A stretch of 36,728 nt of DNA, taken from assembly GCF_001592755.1 (NCBI RefSeq), contig NZ_LUKF01000001.1, positions 1 through 36,728 of the forward strand, in the 5' to 3' direction. Source of the stretch: Bdellovibrio bacteriovorus (GTDB lineage Bacteria > Bdellovibrionota > Bdellovibrionia > Bdellovibrionales > Bdellovibrionaceae). The position numbers and the translations under genes are program-made. The notes beneath the pieces are model-generated. The model was not told the origin of the DNA and did not search any database. It saw only the letters and a program-made list of their open reading frames with translations. Shown one piece after another: positions 14,805 to 22,562 of this stretch (positions are counted from its first letter, which is position 1; every line of letters begins with the position of its first letter).

Positions 14805-16772
14805 ATGATCAGAAAGCAAGTACTCGCGCTTTTATTAGCGTCAGGCCTATTTGGAACCGTGGCACCAGCTCAAGCTGGTTGGGAAGTTTTAAAACCTGCG
14901 AACATTTGGGAAAAGATCCAAAAAGAAGTTGCTAAGCAGGACATCGGAGCCAGCGTTAATCTTGTAAACGCTGAAATCTTAGAAGGCATCTCCACTTCAC
15001 TTCGTTATCGTATTGAATCTGAACCATCTTACGTAGATGGCTTTTATACTCGCATCGACAAATATTCTTTAAAGTTCGATCTGAACCCGGGCGACTTTAT
15101 CGACGATCTAGACACGCCTGTTGGCATGAACATCGAAAAAGATTCAGAAATCATTTTCGCTCGTCAGTTCAAAAGTCAAAAAGACTCCCTGTTGGCTTTG
15201 CCATACACTCCAAAAAACTTGCCTTTCACTGCTAAAAAAGCTTTAGAGCGTTTGGAGCCAGGCGACTTCGTGGCTTTCGAGGGCCGTTTGGCTTTCGTCG
15301 TTTCTTTAGGCCACGATGTCTTAAAAGGTGATTTCACAGCTGGTGCCTCCACACATGCTTACATCTCTGGCGAGTTCATGGTTCATATTTTCCGTATGGC
15401 CGATGATAAAGTTCGCGTGAAGTTGATCGCGGTTCGCGGCAAGGGTGTTGGCGCCAATGCCGGTGTTGATCTTGAAGATGATCTTGAAATCTTGGGCGTT
15501 CATATCATCGACGACCGTATTCAAAAATGGTTGAGCCTCACTCCACTTGATTTAAGTTCCGGCATTAGCAAAAACGACGTCGTTATGTTGGACTATGTTT
15601 TTGACCTGAAGAACTCAGGCGCCGCTAAAGCTTACGACAGCTTGATGCTTCATAAAGTTCAATTGAAAGATGTCAAAGTTGCGAACCCACTAGTGACTCG
15701 CAAAGATTTGACTCAAGAACTTTTGACAGACCTGACAGACATCGAAAATATCGCTTTGGAAGATGGATTATTGCCACCAGAGCAACGTCGTATTGACCGC
15801 GTATTCAAAGGTTCTTCTGAAGGCTTCAATAAAGATGCGCGCATTAAATTCGGTTTGAGCTTGTGGAAGTTTGAAGCTGGTAAAGCTTACGGCGAAAACA
15901 AAGTTCTAAGCTACGACAAACAGGATAACGAGCAGTACTTCCTGCTAGATACTTTGTCGCGCTATAAAAAAACGAAAATCCTTTTTGGATTGTTCGGTGA
16001 AGAGACTTTGATGACTTCAAACTTGCTATTCACTGCGGATTCCAACTGGGTTCCACAGCGTTTCGTGACTTTGACTTCAAGTGCAGAGATGAAAATGCGT
16101 GACGTTTCTAAAAGAGACTTCGCAGAAATCCAACGCCTAGTTAAAGACACTATCGGCGAAAAGGAATTCAACAAAGTTCCTTGGCACAATTGGAACAGCG
16201 ACAACGCTAAAAAGCACGTGAACGGCTACTTCAAACAAGAAGTGTTCTTCAACCCTGAGGCGCTGAACGTGATTCCTTACATGACTGAAAAAGCTTTAGC
16301 GGCGCGCTTCAAACAATATATTGAAGAGAAGGGTCGTCCTCGCTCTCGTCCATTCGTGGGTGGCAATAGCCCTATCGACTACATCACAAACTGGGTCGCG
16401 GGATTCACGGGCGATATCAACCGTGTAGCGGCTCGTCTTAAAATCGTAATCGATCCAAAGAAAACGGTTCAAGAGCGCTTCGATGCGTTTGAAGACCTGC
16501 AACAAATGCCCATCTGGAAAGAGCGTGGCATTGGCTTCTTGATGTCTTTCATCTCGGAAGCTGACCGTCCTAAGCTTCTTCGCTATGAATTGATTCTGTC
16601 AGCGAAAGGCACGAACTCGGTTCAATACAGCTTTGGTAACTTCAATGAAGAAAAGCTTTACCGGTCGTTGATGTACATCCAAAACATCATCAACAACCGC
16701 TCTTTCGATTTGCGTCTGTACACAGATGGTAACGGTGAGTTCCGCACGACGGCGACTTCATCAAATCCATAA
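14805..16772 (+). CDS. Large secreted protein of unknown function
   Basis: A 655-residue protein with an AAGGA ribosome-binding site and a signal peptide (MIRKQVLALLLASGLFGTVAPAQAG, cleavage after AQA). The mature part lacks cysteines and low-complexity sequence. It reads as a soluble, mixed alpha/beta periplasmic or secreted protein, with a beta-rich N-terminal half (LRYRIESEPSYVDGFYTRID, LEPGDFVAFEGRLAFVVSLG) and a helical segment near 430-560. No catalytic motif stands out. It is monocistronic and followed by a strong bidirectional terminator. I do not recognise a family; it is probably lineage-specific. Confidence 0.8.
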   Translation: MIRKQVLALLLASGLFGTVAPAQAGWEVLKPANIWEKIQKEVAKQDIGASVNLVNAEILEGISTSLRYRIESEPSYVDGFYTRIDKYSLKFDLNPGDFIDDLDTPVGMNIEKDSEIIFARQFKSQKDSLLALPYTPKNLPFTAKKALERLEPGDFVAFEGRLAFVVSLGHDVLKGDFTAGASTHAYISGEFMVHIFRMADDKVRVKLIAVRGKGVGANAGVDLEDDLEILGVHIIDDRIQKWLSLTPLDLSSGISKNDVVMLDYVFDLKNSGAAKAYDSLMLHKVQLKDVKVANPLVTRKDLTQELLTDLTDIENIALEDGLLPPEQRRIDRVFKGSSEGFNKDARIKFGLSLWKFEAGKAYGENKVLSYDKQDNEQYFLLDTLSRYKKTKILFGLFGEETLMTSNLLFTADSNWVPQRFVTLTSSAEMKMRDVSKRDFAEIQRLVKDTIGEKEFNKVPWHNWNSDNAKKHVNGYFKQEVFFNPEALNVIPYMTEKALAARFKQYIEEKGRPRSRPFVGGNSPIDYITNWVAGFTGDINRVAARLKIVIDPKKTVQERFDAFEDLQQMPIWKERGIGFLMSFISEADRPKLLRYELILSAKGTNSVQYSFGNFNEEKLYRSLMYIQNIINNRSFDLRLYTDGNGEFRTTATSSNP

Positions 16773-16794
16773 TCAAAATTTGAAAGTTAGAATT

Positions 16795-16827
16795 AAAAAG
16801 ACCCGCTAAATCAGCGGGTCTTTTTTT
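16795..16827. terminator. Bidirectional rho-independent terminator
   Basis: An 8-bp GC-rich stem (GACCCGCT and AGCGGGTC) with AAATC loop, extended by A5 on the left and T7 on the right. It serves the large secreted gene on the plus strand and can also terminate the convergent CHASE2 kinase gene whose stop overlaps it. Confidence 0.92.
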
Positions 16828-18997
16828 ATGCCTTCGCCTTAGCAATTTGAATCGAATCGAAGAAAGAGCGCCTTACCAGCAAAGCACCTTTTTTGTTCGC
16901 AAGCTCCTGAATATCCGCACTTTCTACTAACGACGTACACAAGACGGCCTTGTACAAATGCTTCTGCGGAAGTGAGTCTAAAAGATCAAAGCCCGTTTCT
17001 TCTTCACCAGGAAATAGTAAGTCGGCGATCAGAGTCAGGTTTTTCTCTGGATTCACAGAAAGAAATTCTTTTGCTTTAGAGAGGGTTGAGAAAGAAGAAA
17101 CCTTGATGCCTGCGTTTTCAAAACGCTTCTGCAGACTGGCAGAGTCTTCTGCAGTCACTATGACAGCGTTTTCACTAACACCAAAACGAACCGCCTCAAG
17201 AGCCATCGGCACGACGATTTTAAAACAGGCCCCTTGAGTCGAAGGAACGTAAGACACCACTCCTCCAGTTAGTTCTAGATCTTTTTTGACCTGATAAAGT
17301 CCCAACCCTGTTCCGCCTTTTTTATTAAAGGTCGATCCTTCTTTGAAAAGCGATTTGACGTGCTCCGCAGGGATGCCTGGGCCGTTGTCTTTGAGGTAAA
17401 TCACGATAATTCCCGCCTGCTTTTCTGCACTGATTTCAATCACAGGATCGATGCCTTTGGCGTAACAAGCTTCCAACGAGTTATTCAATAGATTTGAAAA
17501 AGATCGCTGAATAGCATAAAGCGGCCAATACACAATCACATCACTGGGAACTTGGTTCACGAATCTCGCCTTTTCATGCACTTTTTCATAGGAAGAAATC
17601 AATTCCGAAAGTGCCGCCTTTAACGAAGTATCCCCTTGCACCAAATCGGAACCCTTCGTTTTATATCTTTGAAAAAGATCTTCAGAAATATTTCGAATTC
17701 TTTGGGTGGCATTTTCGATAAGATCCCGCAGGTCCCCCGACACTTGGCCTTTCAGAAGCGAACTCGCCACCTGCAACGCCATCAACGGACTGCGAATATC
17801 GTGCGAAACCTGCCCCACCATGCGCAACGTCGCCTCCGTGGTCGCGGCTTTGACCAATATACGCGAGCGATATTTTTCTTGTTCCTCACGACGGATATAT
17901 CGCATAAAGCGAAGAGGTATGACGATATACTGAGATCCCAGTCCAACCAGCAATCCCTTTGCAACGTCCAAGTTCAAGCTTAAAAACTCGAAAGCTAGGT
18001 AGCTCAGCACTACGTAACTGATGATTGCGCAACTACTATACCAGAAAGCTTGTTTAACAGGGGAAAACAGCAACAATAAGCTTACGGAGACGATGAGCAA
18101 ACTCAACCACAACCAAGCGACGGGCATTGATGGAGTTTTGACGTATTCTCCAGAGTAAAAATTAGTCAAATAGGTGGCAATAAGTCGGTTCGCAGGCCAA
18201 TAGCTTTCACCCATTTTGGATGCGCCAAGATTCGTTCTTCTCATAATACTAGGTGAGCTTGTAAAAGAATAGATACCTGAAGCACCCAAAAGCACTACTT
18301 TATCTTTGATACTTTCGTTCAGAAAAAGTCTTTCATCGCCTTTTCCAATTCTCTTTTCACCAAAATCGGACCACGGCCAGATCCTCATATAAACTTGCAA
18401 GGTATTGAGGTATTCGAAGGTGTGCCTAAAGTATTCAGGAGGCATTACCTCAGAAAAAAGATTCTTCACAACATCGAAGTCTTGGTTATAAATGTCTTTA
18501 TCCAGATCGAAGTAAATTAATATTCTTCGGGAAACATCATCAAGCTGACTATCATACGTGGGAATAAGAAATAATGGCCGTGGATGTAATTTGTATTTCT
18601 TGTGAAAATCAAAGGTAGCACCTTCGAATATAGAGATATTTGAAAATAAATAGAGGTTGGTCAAACCTGATAATTGTTTTGCAAATTCTTCTTCTGAAAG
18701 GTCGAATTCAACTTCGCTCTTTGCGACCGTCAAAACCAGCGCCTTCGGATTATGTTTTAAAAAATTTTTGATTAATATTACGAGCTCTTGCGCAGAAAAC
18801 TTTTCGCCCTTTTGACCTTTATTAGGCTTAAAATCTGAAATATCAAAAAGCTTCAAAGGAACTTCCGGAGGGTTGGAAAAAGAGAGAATCTGTTTCCAAT
18901 CTAGAAAGAACATGTCCAAGCTTCGAGTTTCCAACTGGCTTAAAAAGAAGGAAAGAAAAACACCTAAAAACACTGTTGCAAGAACTCTATGAAGCAT
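16826..18997 (-). CDS. CHASE2 hybrid histidine kinase with C-terminal receiver domain
   Basis: A 723-residue inner-membrane sensor kinase. The ATG at 18997 lies 6 bases after GAGG; the ATG at 19003 overlaps that site. Order: TM1 (about 5-21), a periplasmic CHASE2 domain (about 22-290, including SLDMFFLDWKQIL and KDKVVLLGAS), three TM helices (about 293-360), HisKA with phosphoacceptor H399 in GQVSHDIRSPL, HATPase with NLLNNSLEA, DNGPGIP and GTGLGLY, then a receiver-like domain (about 610-723). The receiver keeps a candidate Asp (LIADLLFPGE) and Thr (LCTS), but its conserved lysine seems replaced by arginine (LLVRRSF). It is divergent from the radical SAM operon, whose third gene encodes another CHASE2 kinase, so the two probably belong to the same circuit. 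The signal sensed is unknown. Confidence 0.9.
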   Translation of the reverse strand: MLHRVLATVFLGVFLSFFLSQLETRSLDMFFLDWKQILSFSNPPEVPLKLFDISDFKPNKGQKGEKFSAQELVILIKNFLKHNPKALVLTVAKSEVEFDLSEEEFAKQLSGLTNLYLFSNISIFEGATFDFHKKYKLHPRPLFLIPTYDSQLDDVSRRILIYFDLDKDIYNQDFDVVKNLFSEVMPPEYFRHTFEYLNTLQVYMRIWPWSDFGEKRIGKGDERLFLNESIKDKVVLLGASGIYSFTSSPSIMRRTNLGASKMGESYWPANRLIATYLTNFYSGEYVKTPSMPVAWLWLSLLIVSVSLLLLFSPVKQAFWYSSCAIISYVVLSYLAFEFLSLNLDVAKGLLVGLGSQYIVIPLRFMRYIRREEQEKYRSRILVKAATTEATLRMVGQVSHDIRSPLMALQVASSLLKGQVSGDLRDLIENATQRIRNISEDLFQRYKTKGSDLVQGDTSLKAALSELISSYEKVHEKARFVNQVPSDVIVYWPLYAIQRSFSNLLNNSLEACYAKGIDPVIEISAEKQAGIIVIYLKDNGPGIPAEHVKSLFKEGSTFNKKGGTGLGLYQVKKDLELTGGVVSYVPSTQGACFKIVVPMALEAVRFGVSENAVIVTAEDSASLQKRFENAGIKVSSFSTLSKAKEFLSVNPEKNLTLIADLLFPGEEETGFDLLDSLPQKHLYKAVLCTSLVESADIQELANKKGALLVRRSFFDSIQIAKAKA

Positions 18998-19216
18998 CAA
19001 CATCCTCTAAATAAAAACCTATTTTGCCAGGCTTGGTTAAGTGTTTAATCCTTTTTTAACCATGTAAATAGTTTCCTTTTGGCCCTGGACCAGAAGATTC
19101 CAGCGCTCAGAATACCAACATAAGTATTTGTAATCACTTATATTTGTATATCTTTCGACCCGGCAATACTGGCCCATCAATTGCACTATTCGGGGGTGGT
19201 ATCAAAGGGAAACCAA
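18998..19216. promoter_or_regulatory. Bidirectional control region of the CHASE2/radical SAM locus
   Basis: A 219-base AT-rich gap between the two divergent transcription units. It contains the inverted repeat TGGTTAA (19034-19040) / TTAACCA (19056-19062), a palindromic CTGGACCAG near 19084-19096, and a sigma-54-type promoter close to the radical SAM start. The TGGTTAA repeat is about 120-150 bases before the -12 element, the usual distance for an NtrC-family activator site. Confidence 0.5.
19170..19185 (+). promoter_or_regulatory. Putative sigma-54 promoter of the radical SAM operon
   Basis: TGGCCCATCAATTGCA: the GG (19171-19172) and GC (19183-19184) dinucleotides are separated by exactly 10 bases, as the -24/-12 elements require, and TTGCA matches the -12 consensus fully. 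The -24 part is TGGCCC against TGGCAC. Transcription would begin near 19195, leaving about 20 bases before the ATG at 19217 with its AAGGG site. The same operon encodes an NtrC-family sigma-54 activator. Confidence 0.6.
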
Positions 19217-20536
19217 ATGCAGTTGCGTAGACACAAAGACATTATTGCGGTCAAAAACGGGAATCAAGCTCCCGTAGCTTTCCATGCGCGCAACTTGGAA
19301 GTAGCCTCCGTTTCGGAAGAAATTTGGAGTTCAATGGCTCCTACGACTTTCGATAATGGCTTCCTTATGAGCATGCTTCCCGAAGAAAAGGGCGTTATTG
19401 CCGATGCATTTGAATCTTTAGAAGATTGGCAAAATGAAGTCAGCGAAACTGCCACTACTGTGAAGGTGGCTTCCAAGGTCACAAGTCTTACTTTAAACGT
19501 CACTCAGCTTTGCAACCTGCATTGCACTTACTGTGCTGCTGGCGGTGATGGAACTTATGGCGATCCGGTTGCCAAAATCTCTGTTGAAAAGACTCTTCCT
19601 CAAATACAGTACTTCTTAAACAAACTTTCTTCTGGCGATCAGTTCCAAATTACTTTTTTGGGCGGCGAGCCTTTGCTTTATCCTGAGGCGATCAAACACA
19701 TCGCTTTCCACGCGACTGAATTGGGAACTGAGCGCGGCATCCGCACTCGTTTCAATGTTATAACGAATGCCACTTTAATCACTCCGAAAGCTTCGGATAT
19801 TCTTACTGCCATCAAAGCCAACGTCACAGTTAGCATTGATGGCCCGCCAGAGACACATGATAAAGCTCGTCCTCAGAAAAATGGGGAAGGATCCGCGGCA
19901 GCTGCGATAAGAGGTCTAGAGTTGCTTTTAACACAGAAAAGCAACTTGGGACGTATTCAGCTTCACGCCGTATTCAGCAAAAATAATTTGGAAGTGGAAA
20001 AGGCGTATCGCTTCTTTAAAAATTTTGAAGTGGATTATTACGAATTCACGTTTGATATCACTGAATCTGAAGAGCAGTCCAATCGCATCTTCATGCAGGA
20101 GATGGCTAAGGTTGCCAATCTTGCATACCAAAGCGGCGGCGAAATCGCTTTACGTAAAATCGTACTTTTCGATCAATACTTTCAAGCTTTGGACGACCAA
20201 AAGCGGTCCGAGAATCACTGCGGCTCAGGAAAATCACTTCTGAGCATTGATTCTAAGAATAAGATCTATGCTTGCCCCCTGGATGTTGGAACAAAGGCAA
20301 ATCAAGTGGGCGATATGGACAACGTTGAAGCCGCTCGACTTGAAGAGCTCCAATCTCCACTCATTAAAAAGAATAACTGTGACACTTGCTGGGCACGTTT
20401 CTTATGCGGAGGCGGATGCCTGTTCGCGCATAAGTCTATGACCGGCAACAAGCACAGAAAACATGTTAGTTTTTGCGAAAGAACAAGATACTTGATTAGT
20501 CTAACATTGTTGTATTATGAACAATGTAGAGGCTAG
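19217..20536 (+). CDS. Radical SAM/SPASM peptide-modifying enzyme
   Basis: A cytoplasmic radical SAM enzyme of 439 residues, probably acting on the short peptide encoded 12 bases downstream. The ATG at 19217 has AAGGG about 8 bases ahead; the TTG at 19181 lies inside the promoter. Residues 1-90 form an N-terminal region (RRHKDIIAVKNGNQAPVAFH) that may bind the peptide. The SAM cluster motif is C99-C103-C106 (CNLHCTYCAAGG), with GGEP at 149-152. The C-terminal SPASM domain is complete: C335, C353, then CX2CX5CX3C at C388, C391, C397, C401, and C420, enough for two auxiliary 4Fe-4S clusters. CxxxCTYC-A-GG followed by DGTYG resembles enzymes that make thioether links from cysteine (QhpD, SCIFF/ranthipeptide maturases). 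The family is certain; the product is inferred. Confidence 0.93.
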   Translation: MQLRRHKDIIAVKNGNQAPVAFHARNLEVASVSEEIWSSMAPTTFDNGFLMSMLPEEKGVIADAFESLEDWQNEVSETATTVKVASKVTSLTLNVTQLCNLHCTYCAAGGDGTYGDPVAKISVEKTLPQIQYFLNKLSSGDQFQITFLGGEPLLYPEAIKHIAFHATELGTERGIRTRFNVITNATLITPKASDILTAIKANVTVSIDGPPETHDKARPQKNGEGSAAAAIRGLELLLTQKSNLGRIQLHAVFSKNNLEVEKAYRFFKNFEVDYYEFTFDITESEEQSNRIFMQEMAKVANLAYQSGGEIALRKIVLFDQYFQALDDQKRSENHCGSGKSLLSIDSKNKIYACPLDVGTKANQVGDMDNVEAARLEELQSPLIKKNNCDTCWARFLCGGGCLFAHKSMTGNKHRKHVSFCERTRYLISLTLLYYEQCRG

Positions 20537-20548
20537 AAAGGGATTAAT

Positions 20549-20647
20549 ATGACTAAGAAACACATTAAAAAGGTCACGCCCAAAAAGACTGAGCCTTCTA
20601 CAAGAATGCCCGAAGGCCCTAGAGACTGCGTACCTCTTTCCACTTAA
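20549..20647 (+). CDS. Short peptide, candidate substrate of the radical SAM enzyme
   Basis: A 32-codon ORF with an AGGG ribosome-binding site 6 bases before its ATG, lying 12 bases after the radical SAM stop and 31 bases before the CHASE2 kinase start. The first half is strongly basic (MTKKHIKKVTPKKTEPSTR) and could be a leader; the second half (MPEGPRDCVPLST) carries the only cysteine (C27), with D26 next to it and E22 nearby. There is no signal peptide, no double-glycine cleavage site and no exporter in the locus. The good ribosome-binding site, tight spacing and SPASM neighbour make it a likely ribosomally made, post-translationally modified peptide. The modification and whether it leaves the cell are unknown. 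It is too short for usual gene callers. Confidence 0.75.
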   Translation: MTKKHIKKVTPKKTEPSTRMPEGPRDCVPLST

Positions 20648-20678
20648 TTTACTAATCACAAAGAACTGAGCTAAAGAT

Positions 20679-22562
20679 ATGTCTCTTCCTCCCTCCCTCG
20701 GAGAGAACATACAGAACTCGGGGAATCGCCGTAAGGCGGCTCTCTTTGCATTGAGGATTTTATTTGCCTCAGTGGTCGCAATCTTTTTGTCTCAGATCAA
20801 TTTGGACTATTTGGAAGCCTATTTATACGACTTACGTATCCGCACGACTCCAACGACTGCCACTTCGGGAAATGTAGAACTTGTTTTATTTAATCAAGAA
20901 AGCGCACAGAAACTTAAGTCTGATCTTTCAGCGTCTGTTCTAAGCAATATAATTAAAAAAGTTCGTGCCGAAAATCCAAAGCACATTCTTGTCGCTGTCT
21001 CTCTCGAAGATATTTCTGGCGATACAGCGGCTAAACACGAACTGGCAAAAACCGCGTCAGAAACAAAAAATTTGGTCGTAATTACGGACGAACTTGAGTT
21101 ACGAGGCGAAGAAAACGGCCTTTCCCTTCCCGCACCGTTTCAAGAAGTGAGAGTTGCTTCCGGCCCGAGAACTGCCGACTCAAAAGCTTTTGCAAAAGAC
21201 GGCGTGACGAGAAGAATGTTGATTGCCTATCAGGACAAGCCCTTACTTCATGCTCAGTTGGCGGCCGAAATCAATCGTGACGTAAAAGACCTCTCAAGCA
21301 TCCAAGGTCAGTTTGAATATGCTGGATCTATACAAACCTATATTCATTTTCATCCAGCAAAAACATACCCGAGCCACTCCGCCATAGAACTATTGGAAAA
21401 GTCCTCTGCTGGAAATGCATTTGAAAACAAAATTATTATTATCGGTGATGATACCGCTCTTAAAAACAGTGATTATATTTTAACGCCTTATTCTCGCGAG
21501 CCGACTGCGATGCCGATTGCGGAGATGCACGCCAATATGCTGGACACGATCGTTCTCAATGCGTCACCTCGTGTACCGCCGAAATGGTTCAACTTTGTCA
21601 TCATCTGGCTCATTTCTGTGCTGACCGTTCACGTAGTACTCACAATGAGTCCAGCCAAAGGACTGATCGTTCTTGTCGGAACTGTCCTCGGTTTCTCGAT
21701 CCTCTCCTACGCCGCGTTTGCCATCGGCAATCTATGGATCGGCATGGCCGCGCCTATTCTATCTATCTTCCTCTGCTACTACTTCTTCATCCCCTACCGC
21801 TTGATCGTAGAGAATCGTCGCAGTTGGGAGTACTACCAGAAGAATAAACTTCTAAGCCAGGTTGAAGAGCTTAAGACGAATTTTATTTCGATGATGTCGC
21901 ACGATTTGAAAACGCCGATTGCGCGTATTCAAGGGATGACGGATATGATTCTTGCGGATCCCGTCACATTGAGTCCGCAGCAGCGCGAGGCTGTGGATAC
22001 GATTCGCCATTCTTCTGATGACCTTTTGAAATTCATCAATGCGATTTTGAATTACGGAAAGATTGAAAGCCAGGGCGTGCAGTTGAACCTGCAAAGCAAG
22101 GACATTAACAATCTTCTTCAAGAAGTCATCCGTAAGCACGAGTTCCTTGCAAAAGTGAAACGTATCCAGATCGTCTCGGAACTAGAGCCTATGTTCCCTG
22201 TTCCTGTCGACGCTGATTTAATGAAGCAGGTGTTCTCAAACCTTGTAGAAAACGCCATTAAATACAGCCCTGAAGACACGAAGATTATGATCTCTAGCGA
22301 AGAGTCCTCCACGAAGGTGGTGGTGCAAGTCGCCGATCAGGGGCCGGGTATTCCAGCTGACGAATTGCCTAATATTTTCATGAAGTTTTTCAGATCCAAG
22401 AACGCCAAAAGCTCGCCGATCAAGGGGTCAGGGTTGGGGCTTTATCTGGCTAAATACTTTACAGAACTTCACCATGGACGCCTTTTTGTAGAATCTTCCC
22501 ATGGTAATGGCTCCACATTTACGGTAGAACTACCAATCGAGCAAGGGGGTACACATGCTTAA
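20679..22562 (+). CDS. CHASE2 sensor histidine kinase
   Basis: A 627-residue inner-membrane sensor kinase. TM1 lies at about 21-39, followed by a periplasmic CHASE2 domain (about 40-300; its start YLEAYLYDLRIRTTP fits the family's YDxR pattern, and NKIIIIGDDTALKNSDYILTP is typical of its end), then three TM helices (about 303-372). A short coiled linker leads to HisKA with phosphoacceptor H408 (SMMSHDLKTPIARI). The HATPase has NLVENAIKYSP, DQGPGIP and GSGLGLYLAK. The stop overlaps the response-regulator start by 8 bases, so the two are translationally coupled and are almost certainly cognate. The gene follows the peptide gene in the same operon, which suggests its ligand or partner could be the modified peptide; that step is inference. 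Confidence 0.93.
   Translation: MSLPPSLGENIQNSGNRRKAALFALRILFASVVAIFLSQINLDYLEAYLYDLRIRTTPTTATSGNVELVLFNQESAQKLKSDLSASVLSNIIKKVRAENPKHILVAVSLEDISGDTAAKHELAKTASETKNLVVITDELELRGEENGLSLPAPFQEVRVASGPRTADSKAFAKDGVTRRMLIAYQDKPLLHAQLAAEINRDVKDLSSIQGQFEYAGSIQTYIHFHPAKTYPSHSAIELLEKSSAGNAFENKIIIIGDDTALKNSDYILTPYSREPTAMPIAEMHANMLDTIVLNASPRVPPKWFNFVIIWLISVLTVHVVLTMSPAKGLIVLVGTVLGFSILSYAAFAIGNLWIGMAAPILSIFLCYYFFIPYRLIVENRRSWEYYQKNKLLSQVEELKTNFISMMSHDLKTPIARIQGMTDMILADPVTLSPQQREAVDTIRHSSDDLLKFINAILNYGKIESQGVQLNLQSKDINNLLQEVIRKHEFLAKVKRIQIVSELEPMFPVPVDADLMKQVFSNLVENAIKYSPEDTKIMISSEESSTKVVVQVADQGPGIPADELPNIFMKFFRSKNAKSSPIKGSGLGLYLAKYFTELHHGRLFVESSHGNGSTFTVELPIEQGGTHA

Noticed and set aside
19181-19216. Longer radical SAM start at TTG 19181
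   Set aside because: It lies within the sigma-54-type promoter and has no ribosome-binding site, while ATG 19217 has AAGGG at good distance.
20679-22562. An ABC exporter or peptidase for the 32-residue peptide within the locus
   Set aside because: All frames around the operon are accounted for by kinases, the regulator and terminators; no transporter or protease is encoded nearby.
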